Both the position numbers and the translations under genes were made by a program. From Sinohyriopsis cumingii (taxonomy: Eukaryota > Mollusca > Bivalvia > Unionida > Unionidae): a stretch of DNA of 64,000 nucleotides. The DNA lies in contig CM068824.1 of assembly GCA_028554795.2 (NCBI GenBank), positions 165,351,946-165,415,945 on the forward strand, written 5' to 3'. The notes beneath the pieces are model-generated. The model made no database searches and had not been told where the DNA came from. It saw only the letters and a program-made list of their open reading frames with translations. Below, in pieces: positions 46,201-57,200 of this stretch; positions within the stretch are counted from its first letter, which is position 1, and every line of letters starts with the position of its first letter.

Positions 46201-47135
46201 TTACGAATCGTGAGAAAACCGTTTTCGAAAATGGAGTTTCACCGTGACTTTTCCTTTGGTGAATGGAATATTTTGTCCTAAATCTCCTTTTATAGTAATG
46301 TTGACCGTGTCCAAATACGACTTGCTGACAGGTAAATAGTGAGGATGGACAAATTCGCGGTGGACGTGGTAAGTGTTTCCACCTTCCTCGTCAGCGTTTG
46401 CGGCAGAATCCACTTTGAAAGGAATGACACGCAGTAACGGCACGGAGGTGTGTCCCACCACGTTATACTCCACCACATCGGAGTACACGAACATCAAATT
46501 CAGTCCTTGGTTCAGTTCTACCGGGGTACGAAAATACTTGGCAAAAGTATCGTTGTCAGAAATGACTAGTAATTCGCCTTTTTGTTGTTCTACTTTCTTC
46601 CTCATCTCCATGTCACCGCCCAACATGTCAAACAATTCAGGACAAAATAAGAAAGACATGATTTTGGGCCCCTCAGGAAATTTCATCAGGAAGCGACGAG
46701 CTGTTTTGTGGTACTCCAGGGTGACACTTTTTTGACACTTTCCAAAGCTTTCAGAAACACACCATTAAACCTGGTGGCTATGGTGTTGACCAAATGTTGA
46801 CCACTAAAATAATAGCCTGGGGGAATGAACAAGTGATAGGTGGTCCACTTTAGATTTGGTGTACGGGTTTTCTTGTCATATTTGCTATGGGTATCCAAGT
46901 ACTGTTGCATTTGTTCGTCATGAACTTCCACATCAAATTTATTTTGATTGGGAAGGACATTGAGGACTTGGGTCGGGTGAATGATTTCCACTAAAGCCAC
47001 TTCCCAATGGGCTTCGTGATCTAAGGGGATGGCTTGAGGTAATTTGGCCGTGTAACAGCACAACGTGTTATTGGGAAACACCTCCATGGAACTGTCACTG
47101 GGTAAGGTCAAGTAAAATTGGTTTTCGTGACTCAT
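46201..47135 (-). pseudogene. Minor capsid (penton-type) protein, frame-broken (element 2)
   Basis: From ATG 47135 the frame is lost in an A-run at about 46727-46735 and ends at 46686; the remainder is open through the position where element 1 is broken and ends at 46201. The break is thus at a different base from that of element 1, and the family frame is otherwise preserved. The N-terminal part (IPPGYYFSGQHL) and middle loop are diverged from element 1. Confidence 0.83.
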
Positions 47136-47545
47136 AATTCTAGAGTTCTGTGGCTGTCCGAGGGGATATTACTGGACGTCAGAGGCGTGTCTCCACCCAA
47201 AATGGGGTTCTGGTTGTGGTTGTGACTGACACTGGCACTGGACACAAGGTTCCCGGGGTTCCCGTTCGAGGAGAATTTCAGGGAGGGATTGGGAAGCAGG
47301 TAACCGATGCAACTGCTCAATAAAATGGTCCACAATTGTTTGTCTCCTTGTTGCAAACTCAAATTGGCGATGGCTGCCCCGATGACACAATACACCACGA
47401 AGATTTGGCAGAAAAAGACGATTTGCGTTTTAGGCACACGTTCTCCGCACCACACCCACAAGGGTTGTTTTTGTAAATCTTGCACAGAAGAACTAGGGGA
47501 AGAAGGAGTGGTCGACGTAGCTGCGTCTGATGTGTGAAAGGGCAT
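47132..47545 (-). CDS. Two-TM Polinton membrane protein, 137 aa (element 2)
   Basis: As 11008-11421; TM segments and GYLLPNPSLKF identical, with N- and C-terminal polar tails differing by small indels. The ATGA overlap with penton is retained (47132-47135). Confidence 0.75.
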   Translation of the reverse strand: MPFHTSDAATSTTPSSPSSSVQDLQKQPLWVWCGERVPKTQIVFFCQIFVVYCVIGAAIANLSLQQGDKQLWTILLSSCIGYLLPNPSLKFSSNGNPGNLVSSASVSHNHNQNPILGGDTPLTSSNIPSDSHRTLEL

Positions 47546-47550
47546 GATGG

Positions 47551-48663
47551 TCACTTCTTCTTTTTATAGTCGATGACTTGCGAAGCGTCGATCCAAGAAT
47601 CGAAACTGGGTGGATATCCTTTCCAACGTACTTTCACTTCTTTGACACGTCGTTTGCCCACTTTACGGGTTCTGCGTTCGAGAATGCTTTCGATGTCGTA
47701 CACGTCGTCTTCTTTTTTGGTGACACGTTGTAACTCGGGCAAATAAAACGTTCCTTTGAGTACTTCTCCGTTCATGTCTTCCAATTTATAGACGGTAGGA
47801 TGACGGCCATGCACTCGTCCAGTGACGCGAAACAATTCGGTCGTCCAGTTAGGTAAGTAACCTTTGTCGAAAGTGCGTTTGGTTTTGCCAATGCGCACCC
47901 AATCTCCTACGACCAACTCTCCACTTTTCTTGGGGACAGCCCTCGTCGGGGACGTACCGAACAGGCGCTCAAACACCAGCACTTCGTTGTCGGGAGTCAC
48001 CTCTTGCGGGGCACGTCCGATGCTTCGATGGTAAGATTGTTTGTACGCTTGCACCAGGTGCGGTAAGATGTCGATGTACTTCAGAGTGTGGTGATGCGTA
48101 AAATATTTCCACATGCGTTCTTTCAAAGTGCGTTGAAAACGTTCCACGATGCTGGCTTTGGTTTCGGGATTCTCGGTGGTAAAAAAATGAATGTCACGTT
48201 TCTTTAATTCTTTTTGGAAAGCTTGGTTCAGAAATTCGGTGCCTTTGTCCGTTTGCCATCGAAGAGGGCGACGACCGCTTTGTTTCAACACCCGTTGCAG
48301 GGCTCGCACTAACTCGCTGCTCGATTTGGAAGTCAAAGGCACGACCCAGGCAAATTTGGAAAAGACGTCGATGACACAAAACAAATATTTGTAGCCACGA
48401 TTGTAGCTGGCCAAATGAGAGACATCGGCTAAATCGGCTTGCCATTGATGATCGATGCCTTCCACTCGGGTGCGACTTCTGGCAAACTTGCGTCGAATGG
48501 GTTTGTGCAAAGTGTAGGTAGCTTGTTCTTGTAACCATCGTTGCACTTGAGGTAAACGGAGACTTTTCAGTCGCGTTTTGGCAGCACGATACAATTTTTG
48601 AACTCCTGCGTAACCTGCAGGATGGGAGGGATCGTAGTAAATGCTGGCTAAGACTTTTTCCAT
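47551..48663 (-). CDS. INT: Retroviral-type integrase with complete chromodomain, 370 aa (element 2)
   Basis: DDE triad D77, D139, E174 as in element 1. The chromodomain is complete: VYDIESILERR, VKVRWKGYPPSFDSW, IDASQVIDY, ending in four Lys. This is the intact copy of the pair and the likeliest active integrase in the window. Chromodomain integrases can be guided by histone marks (family knowledge). ATG 48663. Confidence 0.95.
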   Translation of the reverse strand: MEKVLASIYYDPSHPAGYAGVQKLYRAAKTRLKSLRLPQVQRWLQEQATYTLHKPIRRKFARSRTRVEGIDHQWQADLADVSHLASYNRGYKYLFCVIDVFSKFAWVVPLTSKSSSELVRALQRVLKQSGRRPLRWQTDKGTEFLNQAFQKELKKRDIHFFTTENPETKASIVERFQRTLKERMWKYFTHHHTLKYIDILPHLVQAYKQSYHRSIGRAPQEVTPDNEVLVFERLFGTSPTRAVPKKSGELVVGDWVRIGKTKRTFDKGYLPNWTTELFRVTGRVHGRHPTVYKLEDMNGEVLKGTFYLPELQRVTKKEDDVYDIESILERRTRKVGKRRVKEVKVRWKGYPPSFDSWIDASQVIDYKKKK

Positions 48664-48684
48664 TTTTTATTTTGTGTTGGTGTG

Positions 48685-49386
48685 TTAATAAGTCACCCAC
48701 TCTTCGGTGATGCTACTTTGGGTGGGTCGAAAGGGTGGTTTGGAAACGGATTTACGTGTCCGATGGGCTACGGGAGTAGAAGTCGAAGGTAGTGGTGGTG
48801 GTGGAGGTGGCAATGGAATGGCTTTGGTTTTCTTTTCTTTTTTCGCTTCTGGTTTCTCTTCTTTCTTTTTCACTTCTGTCGAAGGAGGTGTGGACATCAT
48901 CTTTTTAACCCAAGCTTTCATTTCTTCTCGTTGGGGTGTGGGGGACGGGGTCAATAAGGATGCTGCAATCTTACTCGAAATGGGAGCTGCTGACGGTGTT
49001 TGAAACACTTCGCGCGTCTCTTCTTCCTCAGGTCTTTGTGGGGTAGCATCTCTGGTGACGGTTGGGGATGACAGTAGTGGTGGTAATGATGATGATGGTG
49101 CTGGACTTTTCATCAAGGTCTTAAAATCTTTCAGAGTGGGTAAAGCTGTTTCGTCTAAAGCTTTCTGGTGAAAGAGTTGCAGTCTTTGCAAGAGTTGACC
49201 GTACTTTTGCGATTTTTCTGTTTCGGACAAATCTTGGCGATCCATCAAGGACTGCAATTCGTGTTGTAACTGGGACATCTCGCTCAAATTGGGATTGGGA
49301 GGTAAATGCGGGGTGCGTTGTTCTTGCCACCGATGGTATTCCATCCATCGTTTGTAAGGCACTAAAGCTAGTTTTCGTCCTTCCAT
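48685..49386 (-). CDS. Conserved coiled-coil protein (KLALVPYKRW type), 233 aa (element 2)
   Basis: Residues 1-95 nearly identical to 12560-13213; the rest is replaced by a different P/S/K/E-rich sequence with a PPPPPPLPSTST stretch, and only small islands (WxKKMM, RTRK) align. A fast-evolving, disordered tail on a constrained head. Confidence 0.65.
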   Translation of the reverse strand: MEGRKLALVPYKRWMEYHRWQEQRTPHLPPNPNLSEMSQLQHELQSLMDRQDLSETEKSQKYGQLLQRLQLFHQKALDETALPTLKDFKTLMKSPAPSSSLPPLLSSPTVTRDATPQRPEEEETREVFQTPSAAPISSKIAASLLTPSPTPQREEMKAWVKKMMSTPPSTEVKKKEEKPEAKKEKKTKAIPLPPPPPPLPSTSTPVAHRTRKSVSKPPFRPTQSSITEEWVTY

Positions 49387-49435
49387 GGGGTTGTCAGCGG
49401 TCGATTCTGAGGTCTTGGGACTTCCGAGGGCCTTT

Positions 49436-49822
49436 TTATCTTGCTCCCACCAGTCCTCCCAACATGGTTCCCAAGACTCCTTTCAGTATGGGGCCTAACA
49501 AGAGAGGTAAAATGCCTCCACGTTGGACCAACATCTTCTTTTTTTGACGAATGGGAATTTTCTTTTGAACCATTTTCCGAAGAACGTGACGATGTTTGCC
49601 TAAGCATTGTTTCTGGTGTTTGGACAAAGGGATCGTGCCTTTCAAAACGTTCAAACAACATTCGCACACGGTATCGATGTCCTCTTTGGAGGCCGTTTGA
49701 ATGAGTTTTTTTCGTAGGGGTGGAGAAGCTTTGGACAGGACAGATAACAGGTCCCCATGTTTGGCTAAACGTGGTGGCAGTCCTTTCCTTTTCTTTCCTT
49801 GGGGTTTTCTGGAGAGTGACAT
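49436..49822 (-). CDS. Conserved basic/hydrophobic protein with RGG junction, 128 aa (element 2)
   Basis: As 13263-13649 with a handful of substitutions. ATG 49822 (MSLSRKPQGK). The sequence upstream of this ATG corresponds to the promoter of the 62-aa gene of element 1, so a deletion has moved this gene under that promoter. Confidence 0.7.
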   Translation of the reverse strand: MSLSRKPQGKKRKGLPPRLAKHGDLLSVLSKASPPLRKKLIQTASKEDIDTVCECCLNVLKGTIPLSKHQKQCLGKHRHVLRKMVQKKIPIRQKKKMLVQRGGILPLLLGPILKGVLGTMLGGLVGAR

Positions 49823-49880
49823 CTTTGAGTCTTCAGGAGCACCAAAAAACACTGATATCCTACTCGGTCACAGGCCTTTT

Positions 49881-50819
49881 TTATACTGGAACGCGTCGCC
49901 ATTGATTGTCTTTACGTCGTATCAGTTTGAGGACAGGCATGACACGTCGTGCAGGGGTACGTAACGGACTAAATCGAGTCAGTTCTTGCTTGGACAAATC
50001 CAGTAAACTTTGTAACATGCCCGATCTTTCATGGACTTTGATTTTGGGAGAAGGTACTTTGTGAGCAGCAGCCACTGCCGCTAAATTGGAAGGTCCTGCC
50101 ACTGGGGAAGTTCTTTTGGGGGTCATCAACGGAGAAGTTCTTGGTGTAATCAACGTCTCCAAGTACTCTTCAGTTCCTGGTGACATCAACGGAGAAGTGG
50201 ACAAACGTGAGGCTGTCGGAGACGCTGTGGCAGGTCGTGGTTTGCGAGTGTAAGGCTGCGTCCTGGCCGCAGTGCCTCTCTTGCGACTAGTTTTCTTCTG
50301 TGGACTTTTCTTTTTCTGAGGACTTTTTCTCTGTTTCTTTTTCTGGGGGCTTCTTTTCTTTTTTCGGGGTGGTGTCTGGTAAGAGGAGGGTCCCGCCACT
50401 GGAGAAGTTCTTCTCTTTGGGGACCTGGTCTTTTTCTTCTTGGGGCTTCGTTGAACTTTTGTCTTAGGGATAACTTTGGGGGCATTAGGATCCCATCTTA
50501 AGAGTGAGCGAATGATGACCCCTCCTAGAGTACCGCTCCCTCCAGGTTTCAAAATGATTTGTTTTTTGGTTTGAGTGTCGATGCGGGGATCGGCCAGTTG
50601 GACCAAAGCGACTTTGTTTCGATCGAAAAAGCGTTGGGTTTGATGAGGAATCTGAATGATTCCTTGGAGTAATTGACGTGCCGTCACCGTGAACCATCGT
50701 AAGACTTCTTTGAGACTAGCTTCTAAGACACGAGCTCGTGTTTGTGGATCTTTTTCTCGACTGATGCCATACAAGGCACGAATCAATTTGACGGGAAGAT
50801 GCGACTGAAGGGACGTCAT
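49881..50819 (-). CDS. Basic core-like protein with GG module, 312 aa (element 2)
   Basis: As 13966-14913, with small deletions in the SPKKK repeats. ATG 50819 with a CTATAAAAAC box about 40 bases upstream. Confidence 0.7.
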   Translation of the reverse strand: MTSLQSHLPVKLIRALYGISREKDPQTRARVLEASLKEVLRWFTVTARQLLQGIIQIPHQTQRFFDRNKVALVQLADPRIDTQTKKQIILKPGGSGTLGGVIIRSLLRWDPNAPKVIPKTKVQRSPKKKKTRSPKRRTSPVAGPSSYQTPPRKKKRSPQKKKQRKSPQKKKSPQKKTSRKRGTAARTQPYTRKPRPATASPTASRLSTSPLMSPGTEEYLETLITPRTSPLMTPKRTSPVAGPSNLAAVAAAHKVPSPKIKVHERSGMLQSLLDLSKQELTRFSPLRTPARRVMPVLKLIRRKDNQWRRVPV

Positions 50820-50862
50820 GTTCGCACTGAGTGTGAGACAGACGAAAAAGGGTCTGAGGTTT

Positions 50863-51618
50863 TTATAGATTTTTTGATGGGAAGTGAAATGAAGTCGAGG
50901 ACGGAGACGTGTACAGGACAGGCCCTCCGTCTTGGCACCAGTGGTGAAACAAGTGGGTACGAAATCGCAAATCCTCGGGAGTGGTAGGTTTCAAATCGAC
51001 GAGTAAATAGGCGTGTGGCGTTTGAGTGGCATCGTCGTACGCCTGAGTCAGCCAAGGCGTTCCTAATTGTTTGGCTAAGACTTGCACTTGCGATTTATCT
51101 CGAGGGCTTTTAAACAAGACCACGTAATGCGCATTGAGACTGATGGTGCGATGGGCTTTACTTTGTTGAAACAAATTTTGGGTGATGTAAACGACACTGG
51201 CATTACGGTGATGCCCTTTGCGCGTGAACCACAATTTAATTTCTTCTTCGTCTTCTCCTAACATGTCGTCGAAAATGACCAAATGGGTTTGACGGGAGTC
51301 AGAGACGATGCCGTCGTCTTCTTTAGGAATGCCTTCCACAAACACGATGGAATCGCCTTGACTTTCTCGCAAAAGGCTGTACGCCGATTGCCACTCTTTG
51401 TAACACCACACGATCCGTTGAGGTGGTCGATCGATCAAATGATGTTTATGTTCGATCAAACGTTTGACGAATTCGGTTTTGCCTGAACCGCTAGGTCCAG
51501 CAATGAGCATGTTAAAGGGATGGCGAAGATACAAAGCCTCCCAACTGGCACGATCTAAGTGTTCGTCGATGACTTTGACAGTAGAGGAAGAGGGAGCAGA
51601 GACAGCAGAGGTAGCCAT
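50863..51618 (-). CDS. ATPase: A32/FtsK-type packaging ATPase, 251 aa (element 2)
   Basis: Walker A GPSGSGKT and Walker B LVIFDD unchanged. C-terminus four residues longer than in element 1 because of small indels near the stop. ATG 51618. Confidence 0.93.
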   Translation of the reverse strand: MATSAVSAPSSSTVKVIDEHLDRASWEALYLRHPFNMLIAGPSGSGKTEFVKRLIEHKHHLIDRPPQRIVWCYKEWQSAYSLLRESQGDSIVFVEGIPKEDDGIVSDSRQTHLVIFDDMLGEDEEEIKLWFTRKGHHRNASVVYITQNLFQQSKAHRTISLNAHYVVLFKSPRDKSQVQVLAKQLGTPWLTQAYDDATQTPHAYLLVDLKPTTPEDLRFRTHLFHHWCQDGGPVLYTSPSSTSFHFPSKNL

Positions 51619-51702
51619 GGTGTGAGAAATGTCACTTGTGACACGAAAAACAAACAAGACAAGAGTTTATATACTTTTTTCAGAACACGTTTATTGAATG
51701 TT

Positions 51703-52089
51703 TCAAATATGAACACGAAAGACAAAAATACATACAACCCAAATAGTGATGTACAGGAATATAAAACACAGCAAAGCGATCAAAGTGGAATATAAACAAG
51801 TGTCTGTACAACATGTTTTGGGTAACCAAGATGTCCTAGGGACAGTGTGTAATGTTCTTACAGTCTCTACATGAGGTATTGTCACACAAGTGTCCTCCCG
51901 GAATGACCTTTCAGGAATGTCCATGACAGTCCTGTCCTGAAGCGAGTGGTTGTTCTCGGTGACGGGTTCTTCTGGCACCGTCACTAACACAGGTTGAAAA
52001 GTAACTTTTTTCCTTGAACAACTCTTGTGCATACTGGGCCACTTCTTGGGTCCAAGCCTCAAAACCCCCCTTTTTCCAGTCACGAACAT
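51703..52089 (-). CDS. Single-pass membrane protein candidate, about 128 aa (element 2)
   Basis: As 15800-16150. The C-terminal TM segment is preserved in character although about a third of its residues differ, and the region before it has insertions. It overlaps the 113-aa gene by about 180 bases. The faster change outside the overlap fits a double-coding constraint. Confidence 0.5.
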   Translation of the reverse strand: MFVTGKRGVLRLGPKKWPSMHKSCSRKKVTFQPVLVTVPEEPVTENNHSLQDRTVMDIPERSFREDTCVTIPHVETVRTLHTVPRTSWLPKTCCTDTCLYSTLIALLCFIFLYITIWVVCIFVFRVHI

Positions 52090-52252
52090 CTGTCCAATGA
52101 GGGTGTAAGTCACAAGCTACACACACATCGTCATACACGTCTTGGGTAGCTAAAAGTTGACGAATCTTTTTTTCCTGTTGAGGTCGAGAAGTATCCAGAT
52201 GAAACCGCAAGGCTTTGAGCAAAAGGAGTTTTTCGTGACCATTTAAGGCCAT
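51911..52252 (-). CDS. Hypothetical helical protein, 113 aa (element 2)
   Basis: As 15990-16313, with a six-residue insertion near the C-terminus. ATG 52252 overlaps the 74-aa gene stop by 10 bases. Confidence 0.5.
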   Translation of the reverse strand: MALNGHEKLLLLKALRFHLDTSRPQQEKKIRQLLATQDVYDDVCVACDLHPHWTDVRDWKKGGFEAWTQEVAQYAQELFKEKSYFSTCVSDGARRTRHREQPLASGQDCHGHS

Positions 52253-52467
52253 GGAGGTGGTAAGTACTGATCGTAAAGAGTCCACAAAGAATCGGCTGGT
52301 AAACGAAATCCCAGAAAACAAGTCACTAAGACACACACCACTTGTCGTCCCAAATTGAATGGATACAGTTCTTGTAATAATCGATGGTAATGATCCACGG
52401 TTTGAATATGGTCATTGAGTTCCTTCCACGGAATCTGTTGGATTACATACGACATAAGCCGTGGCAT
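52243..52467 (-). CDS. Hypothetical protein, 74 aa (element 2)
   Basis: As 16304-16528; one residue differs (Ser to Pro). The strong conservation supports a real gene. Confidence 0.5.
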   Translation of the reverse strand: MPRLMSYVIQQIPWKELNDHIQTVDHYHRLLQELYPFNLGRQVVCVLVTCFLGFRLPADSLWTLYDQYLPPPWP

Positions 52468-52930
52468 AGCTGCCTGTTTTTATAGTCTCTTTGTTTCGAA
52501 AAGAATACACGTACTTTCTAGCCAGTGATGTTCGTTTTCCAGTGGGTAATGTAAATCTTGCATACTGTAACCGAAACTTCAGAGTTCGATTAGAAGTTTC
52601 CTCTTCCGCTAAGTAGATTCCACGGAAAATATGTTGGTAATCCTTTACCTCGTCTTCCTCAATGGGTTGCTCTAGGTGAATCTCGAAGTAACCAAAATGA
52701 TCAACACGTGAATCATCGGGGGCCTGGAAGTATTGAACAAGGTCTGACCATTGAAACAATTTCTGACGAATCAGTTCTCTTATACCCTTCAGGTACCAGT
52801 GGTTCAAACACCGGTGACGTAACGGATGCAATTGTTCTTTACGTTTCACTTGTATTTTGACCAGCTCTCGGTAAATGCGTTCTCTCAACTCCACAGGCAA
52901 AGCACGAATGTTCTCTAGCAAAGTATCCAT
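52412..52930 (-). CDS. F-box-like small protein A, 172 aa (element 2)
   Basis: As 16473-16991. In residues 39-49 it reads RCLNHWYLKGI, like protein B, where element 1 protein A has QIFNHWYLNGI, suggesting gene conversion from the neighbouring paralogue. Confidence 0.5.
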   Translation of the reverse strand: MDTLLENIRALPVELRERIYRELVKIQVKRKEQLHPLRHRCLNHWYLKGIRELIRQKLFQWSDLVQYFQAPDDSRVDHFGYFEIHLEQPIEEDEVKDYQHIFRGIYLAEEETSNRTLKFRLQYARFTLPTGKRTSLARKYVYSFRNKETIKTGSYATAYVVCNPTDSVEGTQ

Positions 52931-52942
52931 GAATAGGTCATA

Positions 52943-53398
52943 CTAAATCCTCTTTGGTCTGACACAAGAAATGTACTCCTTGCACAAACATGGTTTCACT
53001 TCAGTGTCGAATTTAAATCGTTGAGTCACTAATCTACACATTACAATTCGTTCAGAAGTTTCCTCTTTCACTAAGTTGACATTGTGTTCAAGATGTTGGT
53101 AATTCGTTAACTCTTCCTCTGGAATTCGATGCAGTACGTTTACAATGATGTAACTACAATCGTCCATACCAAACCAATCCTTTTTAAAACTAGAGGATCG
53201 TTGATCAATGTCTGTCCGATGGAACACTTTCAATTGAATCAATCCTTGTATAGCCTTCAGGTACCAGTGGTTCAAACACCGGTGACGTAACGGATGCAAT
53301 TGTTCTTTACGTTTCACTTGTATTTTGACCAGTTCTCGATAAATGAGTTCTCTCAACTCCACAGGCAAAGCACGAATGTTCTCTTGTAAAGTATCCAT
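52943..53398 (-). CDS. F-box-like small protein B, 151 aa (element 2)
   Basis: As 17004-17459 with very few substitutions (for example ELREL for ELREG in the F-box-like motif, and DDCS for DDST). Confidence 0.5.
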   Translation of the reverse strand: MDTLQENIRALPVELRELIYRELVKIQVKRKEQLHPLRHRCLNHWYLKAIQGLIQLKVFHRTDIDQRSSSFKKDWFGMDDCSYIIVNVLHRIPEEELTNYQHLEHNVNLVKEETSERIVMCRLVTQRFKFDTEVKPCLCKEYISCVRPKRI

Positions 53399-53426
53399 GA
53401 ACAGATTATTATGGTAAGAAGTTACT

Positions 53427-54164
53427 TCAATGTCTCGGTCCCACTAAGGGTAAGTAATGACAATTCGGTGACCATCGAGCATGTTCTACGTAGGCCGAAT
53501 CTTGCGGTTCCCAGTGGTGAAGTGACACACCGCAACTGAAGCACTTGACTTTATCTCCTTCGCCCAAGTAGAAAAATCCGGCTCTGGCTAATTCTTCAGG
53601 GGTCGGTCCTCCCAGATACTTAGGCCATTTTCCTTTGAACGATTGAAGACGATTTTCAAAGTCGCAGTATTCCGACAAACGCACAGGAAACGAATATTCG
53701 TCTTTCACAGGTTCGTTTCGATGAGGGTTGGGTGACAGGAACAGGAGTTTGCTCAGGGCTGGATGACATCCGTAGGGAGGTAAACGTGAAGGTCGACATT
53801 CCCCTTTAAACCCGGTAAAATGTCTAAGAGGACGAGCGGCATCGCTTTCGCATCCCTCAGGTTTGACACGCACAGCATCACTTTCCATGATAGGGGCAGT
53901 GAGAACAAAGTTCCCATGATGCTTTACGGCATCGCTCAGGTCACAAGGTACAGCATCGTATCCATCGCAAGGCTCACAATCGCACTCGTCTGCAAACTCC
54001 GTTACGCAATTACAATGGTAACCACATGGACAATCGCAGTTTCCTTTCGGACATTTTCCGTCGCAATGTCTGGGTCTTATCCATCCAATATTAGTCACAC
54101 TAGAGGAAGATACAACTTTTTTACAATCCCCAAACTGGAACGATGCCTCTTTCAAAGTATTCAT
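53427..54164 (-). CDS. BIR-domain (IAP-like) protein, 245 aa (element 2)
   Basis: As 17488-18231. The BIR region is unchanged including the C, C, H, C ligands; the N-terminal Cys cluster and the S/T-D-A-V repeats differ by substitutions and one two-residue deletion. Constraint is therefore strongest on the BIR domain. Confidence 0.85.
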   Translation of the reverse strand: MNTLKEASFQFGDCKKVVSSSSVTNIGWIRPRHCDGKCPKGNCDCPCGYHCNCVTEFADECDCEPCDGYDAVPCDLSDAVKHHGNFVLTAPIMESDAVRVKPEGCESDAARPLRHFTGFKGECRPSRLPPYGCHPALSKLLFLSPNPHRNEPVKDEYSFPVRLSEYCDFENRLQSFKGKWPKYLGGPTPEELARAGFFYLGEGDKVKCFSCGVSLHHWEPQDSAYVEHARWSPNCHYLPLVGPRH

Positions 54165-54209
54165 CTTGTTCGCTCGGTCTTGGTAGTCTCAATGAACTAT
54201 CGATCTTGC

Positions 54210-57200
54210 CTAGGGTTCCTTTTTTATATACAGACCAATACCGACGTGACCGTACGGTAAGGTGAAATGATTGGGAAGTCGAACTCGCTTCTGGTATACA
54301 ATTTGATAGACTTTTTCCAAGGGTCGACTGACGATGTGGTGAGTGGGTAAACCTACAATCTTGTTCGGTTGATAGGTGGTCACTTTAAAGTTTCCATCCT
54401 CTCCCGATTGCAAGGCTTCTTTCAATACCCCAAAGTTGACCACTCGACTGGTACGATAATTCAGAGTCAGTCCTTTCACTTTGCACGTCGTGTGCACTTC
54501 TCCTTGTTTGTCCCGGTATTCGTAGCCGTAATTTTTGGGACCGCCACTGACGAAACTTAGAATCTTGTCGTCAGGATGTTCGTCTGTCCAGGCTCCTAAA
54601 CGGTCTCCTTCGATGTTAGGGTGATGTTGAATCGGGTGATGGATGTAAATGCAGCTGTCCGTGTCAAAGTACAGGACGCGTTCCCCTAACAGTTCTAAAG
54701 CTTCGTACAATTTTAAGCGAGCATGGGCTGTCACGTAAGCCGCAATGATGACATTTCCAAAAGGGTCGTCTTGTACAAAGTCCAGATCTTCTTCGTAATT
54801 GACCAAGATCAAATTCTCTCGAACGACGTCCACGTGTTTCATGTATTTGGTTTTGTCGTGAATCATCTGGAAGTAGCGGGAAGGTTCTGTCAAATATTCC
54901 GTCTTGGGTAAACACGGTCGTTGTGCCATTTTACCCCACAAGCAATTTAACATCACTTTGGCAAACGATCGCCTGCCTTCGTTTTTCTCGATGTGGTCTA
55001 AAGTGATGCCTTCTTGTTCGTAGTATTTCTCTTTGAATTGTATTTGGTCTTCGGGAGTGTGACACCAGGAAGGATAGCCGCGGCTTCTTGCTTCAGTTTC
55101 AAAAAGGCATCCACGTAGTCGGCGAAAATGCCTTTCTGACTGGGGTCACCCTTGCGGTATTGTTGTGTCTTGGGAAAGTGGCAAATTTCGTACACTTCTA
55201 ACAGTTGGTATCCCATGTCCAGAGCTTTGAACAATTCCACGCTGACCCAGGTTCCCGTCAAGGCCCGTTCTTCTTGGGTGTGCTGACAAGGCTGGTCTTG
55301 GTTGCACGTTTCGGCACAAGTACGGCACAATGGAAACATCAGTTTGCCTTGACAATGGTGAGGTAAGACGGGATGGTATAGGTTCGTGGGAGGCAAAACT
55401 TTACACTTGATCAAGCCTTCGTATTGTCGAATGTTTTTCAGGTCGATGTGTTCAGTTAACAATTGTGGGTGCCCTACAGGAAAGCGACAATATTTGCACA
55501 CGTAGGGATACAGCGAACACACGTCCAAGTATTTGATTTCTTCTCCTTTCTCTTCGTCGGCTTGGTACAGCAAACAGGTGGCATTGGTCCTTCCTCCGTA
55601 AAACTATCCCTCGGGTTCAGCGGGTCCATGAACTGGTAACTTTCCACGAGGCGTTTAAACTCGGGATCGGTTTTCATACGGTGATCGTACTCGTGTTCCC
55701 ACATTTCCACCACTTGGTATCCTTGCTGTTCTAACTTTAGGCGTCGCTGACAAGTGTCCTGGTACAAGTCTTCCATGGTTCGTTGTAAAAACTGATTTTT
55801 AGTGCCACGGTCAGGGTAACAGACGGGACATCCGTGAAATAAGCAACCGTTAAACTCGTACACGATCTTGGGGTTTTCTAAGTCCCAGCCATCGACCGAA
55901 TACGTTCCGATGGTCTTTTCGCCCCCTCCGTTGCGGGCATGCTGAATCCACTTGTCTTCCTTGTCGCACAAGTAATGTAACCAGCGTAGGGCTTTGACCG
56001 AGTATTGACGTTTGACATAGTGGGTCGTTTGAGGGCTGATGACAGCCACGGTGTTTTCAGGCATGAATCGTTGTCGATACACTAAGGAACACGCTTTGGC
56101 AATGGTGCAAGCTTCTTTCAAAGGATCGACCCCTCCGTGTTCCATGAACAGTTCTCGAAATTTTCCACAGCAACGCCGTAAAATGTCCACGTCGGAACGA
56201 CAATACTTTAGCATTTCTTCCTGAAAGTCGAAAGGGTCCGAGGCGTGAGCCTGGTACCAAGCGTAGAAAGCTTCTCGTTGTTCGGTACGCATGTTGTCGG
56301 GGTCGTAATAGTGAGCCTCAGGCAAATGGGGTAGAACGGCGTGTTGATTGGCTTCCGTATTGAAAAAGTGTGGAAAGTACCCTTTAGCCATTTCTGTCAT
56401 TCCAAACGTTTTAGGCATTCGACTCAAAGGCATGGCCAAATAGCTCATCGAATCTTTAAACTGCACTTGTCCCACTTGCATGAAAATGATTTTGGCTCCG
56501 TTCAAAGTCACTTTAGGACGCTCGGTGCCTTGTTCCGTATAGTACCTCAAAAGAAACTGTCCATCGTATCCGGAGAAATTGTGAGCCATCACCGTGGCAT
56601 GACGATGACAATCTCCGTAACGTTCGATGTCCTCTTGGCTCCACGTCTTGTCGATGGGGTCTAAGACCCATTGGGCAAAATCGGCTAACGTGTTCGGTCC
56701 ACGAAAGATTTTTTCACGCCCTCCGGGAATCTTGCTGCAGTGAGGGCAATGACTGAAGATAGGTTCTTGAATGCACTTCTCGCACGCTCGATGAGCCACG
56801 CAAAAATTAGGAATGTGAATGCCGGTTTCTTGCATGCATTCGAAATCGAAAAAGATGAAATTGCCTTTCTTCTTGTGACCATCCTCTTTCTCTGGTGGGG
56901 GTTGGTATTTTTGCACGTAACATTGGTGTTCCAAGTCCACGATGTGGTGACAAATGTGACATTTTTTCTTTCCTCGACATACGTGTGCCTTGGCTGCATT
57001 GGTACATATGACTTGTTCACACGTAGGGCACAATCTCAGGAGTTGACAAGCACATTTCTTCTGTGAACCTTGCGTTTTCAGATGTTGTTGGTAACAGGTA
57101 GGGCTGACAAACGTGCGCAGACAAGTCGAACAAGGCACTGGTTCTTCGCTCAGACAGGGTGAAGAGGCCAAACATCCTGAGCATTTCGATCCACAATGCT